Source: Gammaproteobacteria bacterium
Lineage (GTDB): Bacteria; Pseudomonadota; Gammaproteobacteria; Xanthomonadales; SZUA-36
DNA length: 64,000 nucleotides
Direction of reading: 5' to 3'
Assembly (NCBI GenBank): GCA_021772935.1
Contig: JAJFLA010000031.1
Location: 1-64,000 of the forward strand
A program made the position numbers and the translations under genes. Of this stretch, positions 57,190 through 64,000 are shown piece after piece. The stretch's first letter is position 1, and the number at the start of each line of letters is the position of its first letter. The notes under the pieces were generated by a model. The model worked only from the letters and a program-made list of their open reading frames with translations, was not told the origin of the DNA and ran no database searches.

Positions 57190-58155
57190 TTAGAACGAGA
57201 CTTTTGTCCTGGTTAATGATGTCTTGCGTCGAGACTCGCCGGGCGTCTCATGGGTCGTTTTTTTATACGCCTTTCTAAAAGCAGCTTCTGATTCGTAACC
57301 GCATTGCTCGGCTATGTCTATCATCGGCTGCTTAGTAGTTTCTAACAGTTGCTTTGCTTCGCGCATTCGCCAGGCCGTCAAATACTGCATTGCCGGCAAT
57401 CCAACCAACTCATTGAACCTTTGAGCAAAAGACGACCGCCCCATTGCTGCTATTTGCGCTAGCGTTTCCAAGGACCAATGCTTTTCTGGTTGCTTATGAA
57501 TGACTGCCAAAGCTTTGCTTATTTTGTCATCAAATAATGCAACCAGAAGACCTGTCTCCAGCTTCCCTGTTTTTATTTGTTGTCTTATGATTTGAACAAA
57601 AAGTAAATAAGCAAGTTGGTTAATGACTGAATAATAGCCCGGTAGTGCTTGATTAATTTCATTGATGATGAGATCAATCAGAGTCCGGAATTGTGGGTTT
57701 CTGCTTTGTTCCGATAAATCTAACACGATCACAGCAGGCAAAGAGTCGAGCAAGGGCCAAGCCGCTTTATTCTGAAATTCAAAAAAACCGCACACCATAT
57801 TCGTGCTTGGACCATCTTGTTTACTTGTTTTGGCGTTGATTAACGCTCTGTTGGGTAATTCTGATGAACTGGCCACAATATGTTGAGCGTCTCGTGGAAA
57901 AACAACCAGATCACCTGTTGACAAGAGCTGTTTGTCCCGTCCTTTGAAGTGCAACCAGGCATTACCCTTACCTATTAAATGAAAAGGGATCCGACGACTG
58001 CCCGATGTATCGACAGCCCAGGCGCCGCAGTATTCTTCATTTAGGTAAATTTCTGCTTCAAGTTGAAGACGGGAAAGCACAAAGCTTAATGCGTCTGGGT
58101 TAGTAATATAGCTTGCGTTTGGACGATTAGACATAAATTGTACACTATTTGGCAT
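57190..58155 (-). CDS. AraC-family transcriptional regulator with cupin_6 domain
   Basis: The 321-residue protein has an N-terminal cupin (cupin_6: CGAWAVDTSGSRRIPFHLIG and GDLVVFPRDAQHIV) and a C-terminal AraC HTH with ETLAQIAAMGRSSFAQRF and IDIAEQCGYESEAAFRKAYK. It is a likely sensor-regulator of a nearby catabolic gene. An ATG at 58134 is an alternative start; neither has a clear ribosome-binding site. Divergent from a small exported protein. Confidence 0.88.
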   Translation of the reverse strand: MPNSVQFMSNRPNASYITNPDALSFVLSRLQLEAEIYLNEEYCGAWAVDTSGSRRIPFHLIGKGNAWLHFKGRDKQLLSTGDLVVFPRDAQHIVASSSELPNRALINAKTSKQDGPSTNMVCGFFEFQNKAAWPLLDSLPAVIVLDLSEQSRNPQFRTLIDLIINEINQALPGYYSVINQLAYLLFVQIIRQQIKTGKLETGLLVALFDDKISKALAVIHKQPEKHWSLETLAQIAAMGRSSFAQRFNELVGLPAMQYLTAWRMREAKQLLETTKQPMIDIAEQCGYESEAAFRKAYKKTTHETPGESRRKTSLTRTKVSF

Positions 58156-58261
58156 GGATGGTATGGCGTTGCTGGATTATAGTGTCGTCAGTGGTTGAGG
58201 GCAACGTATAGTGCCTTTTGATTACAGCAACCCCTTGTACCCAAATTTTGAGGACCAGAAT

Positions 58262-58651
58262 ATGAAACTTGTAAGTTCTTTATTTATTCACACAGCTGTT
58301 ACTTTTTTGATGATTGCCGGATTCACTACATCTGCTTTGGCCGACACGCCAACAACGCGCGCAGATGGTGTTACGGTAATACACCTCGATGAATATAATG
58401 GCTATTTTGCCGCAGAAGAAACCATTGCTGGTTTGAAATCAGGTGAGTACGAATTTGTAATAACCAACAAATCTGACAAGTTAGTAGGATTTCAAATTCA
58501 AGCAATTGGAAACAAAGGCGAGAACCTGGATATGTTTCCTTTGGACCCGGGTCAAACACGCATTTCAAAGGTAACAATAGGCGATGATGGTGTCCGTTAT
58601 CGTTGTCCAATAAACCCAACACCTTGGTATGACCTGGACGTCATCAAGTAA
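58262..58651 (+). CDS. Small exported protein, possibly cupredoxin-like
   Basis: The 129-residue precursor has a signal peptide (about residues 1-28, cleaved after ALA). The mature part has strands GEYEFVITNKSDKLVGFQIQ and ISKVTIGDDGVRYRCPINPT, giving a cupredoxin-like look with one Cys near the end; the other copper ligands are not obvious, so metal binding is doubtful. TGAGGACC precedes the start. A good terminator follows. Divergent from the AraC gene, which may control it. Confidence 0.6.
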   Translation: MKLVSSLFIHTAVTFLMIAGFTTSALADTPTTRADGVTVIHLDEYNGYFAAEETIAGLKSGEYEFVITNKSDKLVGFQIQAIGNKGENLDMFPLDPGQTRISKVTIGDDGVRYRCPINPTPWYDLDVIK

Positions 58652-58715
58652 AAGCAGCTTAATGATTATTTCCATTTAAGTCAGCAAAGCAACAGGCTTG
58701 AAAGAGTTTCACGGT

Positions 58716-58754
58716 CATCCTGGTTAACTGTCGTTGTTAGCCAGGATGGTTTTT
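58716..58754 (+). terminator. Rho-independent terminator after the small exported protein
   Basis: A 12 bp stem (58716-58727 with 58737-58748, CATCCTGGTTAA against TTAGCCAGGATG, one G-T pair) and a 9-base loop are followed by G and five T residues. Confidence 0.85.
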
Positions 58755-58857
58755 GTGATAAAAACAAAAGTTAAAAAGACCGGGGCCCATTTTCCCAAAG
58801 ATGATAAACACAAGATTAGTAGCCAGCTGGTGAATTCAACCAGTAAGGAGTACAAAA

Positions 58858-59502
58858 ATGCTAAATATAGATTTCTCGAAACGGGTGTTTATTAACACCG
58901 ACGAACAAGATTGGTTGGCCAGCCCAAGACCCGGTGTCTGGCGCAAACCATTAGCGCGAGAAGAAGCCGAGCGCGGTCATGCGACCAGCGTTGTACGTTA
59001 TGATCCCGGCGCCAGTTTTTCAGCGCATGATCATCCCTTGGGCGAAGAAATCCTGGTTCTGAAAGGCGTGTTTTCCGACGAAACGGGAGACTATCCGGCG
59101 GGAACGTATTTTCGTAACCCCGAAGGGTTTCGACACGCACCTTTTAGTAAAGAGGGCTGTGTTATCTTGGTTAAGCTGCATCAATTTCAAACTAATGACA
59201 CTCAACATATTTGCATTGATACCGATACCGCCGTGTGGTCCCGAGGCCATGGTAATTTGCAGGTATTGTCATTACACGAATTTAATGGTGAATCGGTAGC
59301 GTTAGTTCGGTGGCCAACCGGGGAACACTTTCAATCGCACGCACACTTTGGCGGCGAAGAAATTTACGTTATCAGTGGGGAGCTAATTGACGAGCACGGT
59401 CGATACCCTGCCGGTAGTTGGATTAGAAGCCCCCACTTGAGTAGACATGATCCTTATGTAAACCAAGATACTTTGATTTGGGTAAAGGTTGGGCACTTAT
59501 AA
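58858..59502 (+). CDS. ChrR-like double-cupin protein
   Basis: The 214-residue protein consists of two tandem cupin domains. Both have the metal motif: HDHPLGEEILVLKG with YPAGTYFRNP in the first half and HAHFGGEEIYVISG with YPAGSWIRSP in the second. This is the cupin of ChrR-type anti-sigma factors, but there is no N-terminal zinc anti-sigma domain and no sigma gene next to it. It may be a metal-dependent sensor or dioxygenase-like enzyme. AAGGAGTAC precedes the start. Confidence 0.8.
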   Translation: MLNIDFSKRVFINTDEQDWLASPRPGVWRKPLAREEAERGHATSVVRYDPGASFSAHDHPLGEEILVLKGVFSDETGDYPAGTYFRNPEGFRHAPFSKEGCVILVKLHQFQTNDTQHICIDTDTAVWSRGHGNLQVLSLHEFNGESVALVRWPTGEHFQSHAHFGGEEIYVISGELIDEHGRYPAGSWIRSPHLSRHDPYVNQDTLIWVKVGHL

Positions 59503-59552
59503 CTTTTTTAAGACATTACGGACACTCATGTTTCCAGGTTATCCGGGGGCAC

Positions 59553-60482
59553 TTACTCCCTGACCAGGATATTCAGTTTTTCAGAACGAATGGTATTCCG
59601 GTGCAGGCCAGCGTCTTTCTTTGCATCCAGGCCGAAGGCCTTCGCCATCAACTGGCTGTAGAACACTACCGGGATGTTGAAATTAGTGCCAAACTTTTTG
59701 TTAATAGCGGGCTGATACATTTCTACATTGGTCTGGCACAGCGGGCATGGCGTCGAGATGACATCGGCGCCAGAGTCTTGAGCGGCCTGCAGGATATCCC
59801 TGATCAGGTGAAGCGTTTTTTCTGGTGAAATGACCGCAACGGAACCACCGCAGCAGCTTGTTTTGAGATCGAAGTCCACCGCCTCCGCGCCACACGCTTC
59901 GGCAAACTGGTCCAGGAATTTGGGATCATCAAATGTGTCGTATTTTCCGCCAGACTCGGTGTTGGCAAATGGTCGGACCGTCTGACAGCCCACATAACCT
60001 GCCACTTTCAGGCCTTCCAGAGGCTTTGTTACACGTGCCTTGATCTTGTCGATACCAACTTCGTTAACGATGACTTCGCAAGCATGGCGAACTTGCAGAT
60101 TGGCCTCATAAGACATATCGGCGGCGGATAGAGATTCGTTTACTTTGCCACGCAGGGTGATATCGGCTTTGATTCTTTCGTTGGCACCATGAGTGTTCAG
60201 GTAACAGGCTGCGCAACCCGTAATCACATCTGTAGCCTGCTGCTGTTCCGCTTTTGCGAGGTTACGTCCCGACAAGGCCGTGGTAGGTAATGGCCCACCA
60301 CCGATATTACCCACCGATGCTCCGCAACAGTTCCAGTCATTGATCTCTTCCATTTCAAGACCAAGCGCGGGAACGATGGCGCGTAGCGAAGAATCAAGGT
60401 GCTTGGAGCTACCCTGTGAACTGCAGCCGGGATAATAGACAAATTTCTTTTTGCCGCTTTTATTCATGTTGCTGTCACTCAT
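59553..60482 (-). CDS. hdrB: Heterodisulfide reductase subunit B-like protein (HdrB)
   Basis: The 309-residue protein carries two CCG (cysteine-rich) domains: the first with YYPGCSSQGSSKH, WNCCGASVG and GCAACYLNTHG, the second with GYVGCQTVRP, SCCGGSVAV and CPLCQTN. In HdrB such domains hold unusual [4Fe-4S] clusters that handle disulfide or quinone chemistry. Its start overlaps the hdrC stop by four bases. With qmoA, qmoB and hdrC it takes the place of the membrane subunit QmoC. Confidence 0.9.
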   Translation of the reverse strand: MSDSNMNKSGKKKFVYYPGCSSQGSSKHLDSSLRAIVPALGLEMEEINDWNCCGASVGNIGGGPLPTTALSGRNLAKAEQQQATDVITGCAACYLNTHGANERIKADITLRGKVNESLSAADMSYEANLQVRHACEVIVNEVGIDKIKARVTKPLEGLKVAGYVGCQTVRPFANTESGGKYDTFDDPKFLDQFAEACGAEAVDFDLKTSCCGGSVAVISPEKTLHLIRDILQAAQDSGADVISTPCPLCQTNVEMYQPAINKKFGTNFNIPVVFYSQLMAKAFGLDAKKDAGLHRNTIRSEKLNILVRE

Positions 60483-61093
60483 GATTCCGCTCCACCCTGT
60501 TTGTCGCGCATTTCAATTTCTGTGGCCTTTTCCAGGATCGCCCGGAGACCTTTATTGTCAGATACTTTGTGCGGCAGACCCACATGCATGCGCCCTTTCA
60601 TGACCATACCCAGGGCGATCTTCAGGTTATCCAGAGACTTTTTGATTCCGGCTATAAAACCAAATGAAAAGTAATACTTTGCTGTCACCAGTCTTTCGTC
60701 GGTACGACCAAAATGTGTCACGCTCCACCAGAATGAGTGCGCAAAGCGGGCGGTGTCTACTTCACTGGCGTAGCCAAGAGCCACGGCCTTGGCTGCCAGA
60801 CCCTGCACCACGTGAGTGACTGGAATCCCACGGGGACAACGGACGGTGCAACGGTAGCATGAGGTACAGTTCCATAAAGTGTTGGATTGAAACACCGCTT
60901 CTTTCATTCCGGCCCGGACCATCATGATCAGTTTGCGTGGCCCGTGGTCCATCTCGGTACCAATTGGACATGAGCCAGAACAAGCGCCGCACTGCATACA
61001 CATCGAAAGTTTGTCGCCACCCTTTACGTTTTGGTAAACCCAGCGGGCAAAGCCCAGGTCGTATTTTTGGCTGGTATCGGACGAAACGGCCAT
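60479..61093 (-). CDS. hdrC: Heterodisulfide reductase subunit C-like protein (HdrC)
   Basis: The protein (204 residues from ATG 61093) carries two [4Fe-4S] sites: CMQCGACSGSCP near residue 32 and CTSCYRCTVRCP near residue 76. It passes electrons between QmoB and HdrB. No transmembrane helix is seen, unlike QmoC, in which HdrC is fused to a haem-binding membrane part. The start is three bases from the qmoB stop, and ATG is preferred over a TTG at 61099. Confidence 0.9.
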   Translation of the reverse strand: MAVSSDTSQKYDLGFARWVYQNVKGGDKLSMCMQCGACSGSCPIGTEMDHGPRKLIMMVRAGMKEAVFQSNTLWNCTSCYRCTVRCPRGIPVTHVVQGLAAKAVALGYASEVDTARFAHSFWWSVTHFGRTDERLVTAKYYFSFGFIAGIKKSLDNLKIALGMVMKGRMHVGLPHKVSDNKGLRAILEKATEIEMRDKQGGAES

Positions 61094-61095
61094 GA

Positions 61096-63405
61096 TCAAA
61101 ATCCTTTAAACGGGTTAAACCCGATTCCTTCGATGGTTTCAACAAAGCCATCGATGACATCTGGAATACTGTGTGAATCAGCGATCGAAATTTCTGCCAT
61201 TGTCACCCGCTCCTCTTCCAACATCAGGCTTTTCAAAGTCTCACCGATTTTGGAAAGGCGCTCTTTGGCCAGGGCGCTGCCTTTGACATAGTGACACTGG
61301 TAGTCGTCACCGGACTTGCAGCCCATCAACATGATGCCGTCAAACCCTTTCTCCAGGGCGGTCGCGACCCACAACAAGGGCACCGAGCCGAGGCAACGCA
61401 CTGGGATGACCCGTATAAAAGCACTGTACTGATAGCGGTTTAGACCAGCCATATCCAATGCCGGGTAGGCATCATTCTCGCAAGCGAAAATCAAGATACG
61501 CGGTTTTTCATCAAACTCATCCGGCACCTCTACGGCATCGATCATGCCAAGAACCATATTGGGGCTGTAATTATCGAAGCTGATGGTGCGCACTGGGCAG
61601 GCACCCATGCAGGTGCCACAACGTCGACAGCGTGATTCAATCAATATGGGGAAGCTGTTTTCATCCTCCTCGATCGCGCCGAACGGACATTCAATGGTGC
61701 AGCGGCGGCACTTGGTGCAGGTGTCAAGGCCGATTTTGGGAAAAGAGAGATCACCAACACGCGGGTGCATCGCAGCACCTCGAGCCGCACCCTCAATGGA
61801 CTGGATGGCTTTGAGTATGGCACCGGCGGCATCTTCGGATGCTTCTGCCATATCCATGGGTCGGCGCACCGGCCCGCAGGTATATATCCCCGTTCTGCGG
61901 GTCTCATACGGAAAGCAGATGTAGTGCGAATCGGAAAAACCATCTACCAGCATTGGAATATGTGGTCCTTGCACGTACTGCAGGTTGAGCAGGGGTCCTC
62001 CGGGCAAAGCAGCACTCACCGGTTCGCTTGCTTGCGCTTGCTCTGCGGTGGGGGGTACGACTTCCTTGGCGTCGTTGTCGATAATCTTGATGGCAAGTGA
62101 TAGCGGCGTATTGGGGTTGACGTCGTCAAGCAGTTGCTCAGCACCGTTTTCGGCGGGTTCGATTTCCGGGTTGGTCGAGTTGGGTACCATGCCAGTGGCC
62201 AGCACAACCATGTCCAGCCCCTGCAAGGTGACCTCCTGACCGAGCATGACATCGTCATAGGTCACCCCGAGGTCTGCGGACACGCTTTTGACTTTACCTT
62301 TGATGAACACGACCCCGGCTTTTTGGGCCTGGCGATAAAACTCCTCCGCGGTGCCGGGGGTACGCAGCTCATCGAACAGGACATATACGCTTGCTGCGGG
62401 ATCCGTTTGCATGATTTGCAAGGCTTGTTTTATCGAAACCTCGCAGCATACAGAAGAACAATAGGGCAAATGATCGGGGTCACGAGAGCCGGCGCACTGT
62501 ACAAACATAACGGTTTTTGCTGGCTTGTTATCGGACCGGCGTTGCAAGGACTCGTTAGTCAGCAGTTCCTCCAATTCAATACCTGTCACCACATCGGTGT
62601 TCAGACCATAACCGAGGTGCACAAGGTTGTTGGCATCGTAGGGTCGCCAGCCGGTTGCTACTACGATCGCACCCACGTGCTCAACGCGCGAGCTGCCATC
62701 CTGGCTCAGCGTGACATTGAATTTACCAGGGCCGCCTTCAGTTTTCGTTACCAATGAACCCGTGAGGACCGTAATGGCGGGTTCCGCCTCCACTGTGGTG
62801 ATCAATTCGTTGATGGTGTTCGGCTGGGGATCACGATATGGCGGCAGGTGAGGCAAGGTTTTTGACCATTTGTTGGCCCAGCCTCCCAGCTGGTTGTCGC
62901 GCTCCACCAGTAATACCTCGTAACCGGTATTTGCTGCCGCTAGCGCAGCATTCAACCCGGTTGAGCCGCCGCCGAGGACCAATATAGTATGGCTGTATTC
63001 GCCCTCTGGGGCGGCCACGGTAGGCACGGTTCCCGCCGCCTGGGTGATGGCCATGCGCAGGTAGTCATTGGCTAGCATCTGGGTGTCTTCCTCGCCTGCT
63101 GGCTGAGCCCAAACTACCTGTTCACGCAAATTGGCGCGGATGGCGGGTGTGCCTTCAAAAGTAAACTGGTCGGTCATGACACGAGGCGAGCATGCAGCAA
63201 CAATGGGCTGATTTACGTTACCGGCAGCCAGGTCGGCTTCAATCAACGCGCGGCCTTCGTCGCCACACAGGAAAGCATGTTGACGGCAAACGGGCACTTT
63301 GTACTCCTTGCCTGCGACCTGCTCCAACGCGTCCAGAGAAATGGACTCGCCGATGCCGCAGCCACCGCACAGGTATACGCCGGGGTTCAAGATTTGATTA
63401 TTCAT
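61096..63405 (-). CDS. qmoB: QmoB: HdrA-like flavoprotein with C-terminal MvhD domain
   Basis: The 769-residue protein has an N-terminal CGGCG motif, an FAD-binding HdrA domain (ILVLGGGSTGLNAAL and LATGMVPNS), and two ferredoxin clusters with Cys563, 566, 569, 573 and Cys593, 596, 599, 603. A C-terminal MvhD-like domain has Cys642, 671, 696 and 704. The HdrA-MvhD fusion is diagnostic of QmoB, which exchanges electrons with APS reductase. Its ATG overlaps the qmoA stop by four bases, and hdrC follows closely. Confidence 0.92.
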   Translation of the reverse strand: MNNQILNPGVYLCGGCGIGESISLDALEQVAGKEYKVPVCRQHAFLCGDEGRALIEADLAAGNVNQPIVAACSPRVMTDQFTFEGTPAIRANLREQVVWAQPAGEEDTQMLANDYLRMAITQAAGTVPTVAAPEGEYSHTILVLGGGSTGLNAALAAANTGYEVLLVERDNQLGGWANKWSKTLPHLPPYRDPQPNTINELITTVEAEPAITVLTGSLVTKTEGGPGKFNVTLSQDGSSRVEHVGAIVVATGWRPYDANNLVHLGYGLNTDVVTGIELEELLTNESLQRRSDNKPAKTVMFVQCAGSRDPDHLPYCSSVCCEVSIKQALQIMQTDPAASVYVLFDELRTPGTAEEFYRQAQKAGVVFIKGKVKSVSADLGVTYDDVMLGQEVTLQGLDMVVLATGMVPNSTNPEIEPAENGAEQLLDDVNPNTPLSLAIKIIDNDAKEVVPPTAEQAQASEPVSAALPGGPLLNLQYVQGPHIPMLVDGFSDSHYICFPYETRRTGIYTCGPVRRPMDMAEASEDAAGAILKAIQSIEGAARGAAMHPRVGDLSFPKIGLDTCTKCRRCTIECPFGAIEEDENSFPILIESRCRRCGTCMGACPVRTISFDNYSPNMVLGMIDAVEVPDEFDEKPRILIFACENDAYPALDMAGLNRYQYSAFIRVIPVRCLGSVPLLWVATALEKGFDGIMLMGCKSGDDYQCHYVKGSALAKERLSKIGETLKSLMLEEERVTMAEISIADSHSIPDVIDGFVETIEGIGFNPFKGF

Positions 63406-64000
63406 TCTAGTGCCCCTGATTGAGCAGTAGCCTTTCGAACCGCCTGGATGGCACTCAAAGCTGCGGCAGTAGCCGATTGAACTGACATGGAAACATCCAG
63501 CGGACCACCCGCAACGCCGGCCGATGACAGGCCCGGCTCATCACCCGGTAGTGGGACGATAAAACCGTAATCGTCACGGCTTCCCATGTGTGGGGCATCG
63601 GTATCGGTCAGTGCGCTGGGTTCCATGCCAAGGGCAAGCACGACCAGATCATAAGACCTCGCGTAGACTTCCCGGCTGATGGTGTCTTCCCCACAAACAA
63701 CCGGTGTGCCGTCTTCTTCAATCTCGACATGACCGGGTTTGGACTTGATAAAGTTTACTTGCGGGTCGGCGCTGACACGCCGATAAAAGGCTTCCAGCCT
63801 GTCGTGTGCCCGGATGTCTATATAGTAGATATCGACCACCGCATCTGTATATTGCTCGCGCACGTACACCGCGTGCTTCATTGAGCCAAGACAGCAAATA
63901 CGTGAACAATAGGGCAGGTGATTGGTATCACGCGATCCGGCGCACTGAATCAATGCGACCCGCTTGGCGGGCTCCCCGTTTGAGGGGCGCAGGATTTTGC
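63402..64000 (-). CDS. qmoA: QmoA: HdrA-like flavoprotein, C-terminal part (5' end outside the window)
   Basis: About 200 C-terminal residues are visible, continuing past the right edge. The segments QCAGSRDTNHLPYCSRICC, DIYYIDIRAHDRLEAFYRR and LVVLALGMEPSA are typical of QmoA, the FAD subunit of the Qmo complex. The last residues form the ATGA overlap with qmoB. In sulfur oxidisers and sulfate reducers the qmo genes usually lie beside aprAB, which would then be to the right of the window. Confidence 0.85.
   Translation of the reverse strand, partial: KILRPSNGEPAKRVALIQCAGSRDTNHLPYCSRICCLGSMKHAVYVREQYTDAVVDIYYIDIRAHDRLEAFYRRVSADPQVNFIKSKPGHVEIEEDGTPVVCGEDTISREVYARSYDLVVLALGMEPSALTDTDAPHMGSRDDYGFIVPLPGDEPGLSSAGVAGGPLDVSMSVQSATAAALSAIQAVRKATAQSGALE

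Overview
The window is a 64 kb piece of a gammaproteobacterial chromosome that contains the dnaA region (replication-origin neighbourhood). The gene families (Mpl, DUF2333, DUF3379, CmoAB, GlyQS, WaaA, TolC, QmcA/NfeD) are those of a Gram-negative gammaproteobacterium. Two blocks suggest the lifestyle. One is a pyrophosphate block (membrane pyrophosphatase, PPi-type phosphofructokinase, adenylate kinase). The other is a QmoA-QmoB-HdrC-HdrB electron-transfer operon at the right end; this module normally partners APS reductase. Together with TusA and a DsrE2-like protein they point to a sulfur-oxidising, possibly autotrophic bacterium. This is inference; aprAB, dsr and RuBisCO genes are not in view.

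Layout. 1-0.25 kb: tail of an IS4-type transposase. 0.3-6.3 kb: hppA, an exported M28 peptidase, PPi-PFK and adk. 6.4-14.3 kb: a membrane protein, mpl, a LON-domain protein, a DedA-PAP2-LssY fusion, a 269 bp MITE-like element, hemL, rubredoxin, PspC, cpdA and a DUF192 lipoprotein. 14.4-16.5 kb: an ECF sigma operon with an anti-sigma candidate and two tandem DUF4252 exported proteins. 16.6-25.9 kb: a DksA-like protein, groESL under a clear sigma-32 promoter, glnE, a zinc-finger protein, and lipopolysaccharide genes ending in waaA; a second MITE-like element sits between two of these. 26-37.3 kb: tolC, a methyltransferase, a second ECF sigma/DUF3379 pair, cell-wall and housekeeping genes, a gene relic made of two ABC-transporter halves, cmoAB and qmcA-nfeD.

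37.3-51.6 kb is the origin block. glyQS is followed by gyrB, recF, dnaN and dnaA on the minus strand, then rpmH, rnpA, yidC and mnmE on the plus strand. recF carries two perfect 16 bp parS sites. DnaA boxes lie in both the dnaN-dnaA and dnaA-rpmH gaps. yidD is not found between rnpA and yidC, and the usual mnmG-rsmG-parAB genes do not follow mnmE.

51.6-64 kb is more accessory. It holds tusA-dsrE2, a small 44-residue reading frame behind a good promoter, and a membrane protein. A LysR regulator is divergent from DUF427, SRPBCC, SDR and exported haloalkane dehalogenase genes, and is followed by an AraC regulator, a small exported protein and a ChrR-like double cupin. The Qmo/Hdr operon runs off the right edge. 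No tRNA, rRNA or CRISPR array was recognised by eye.
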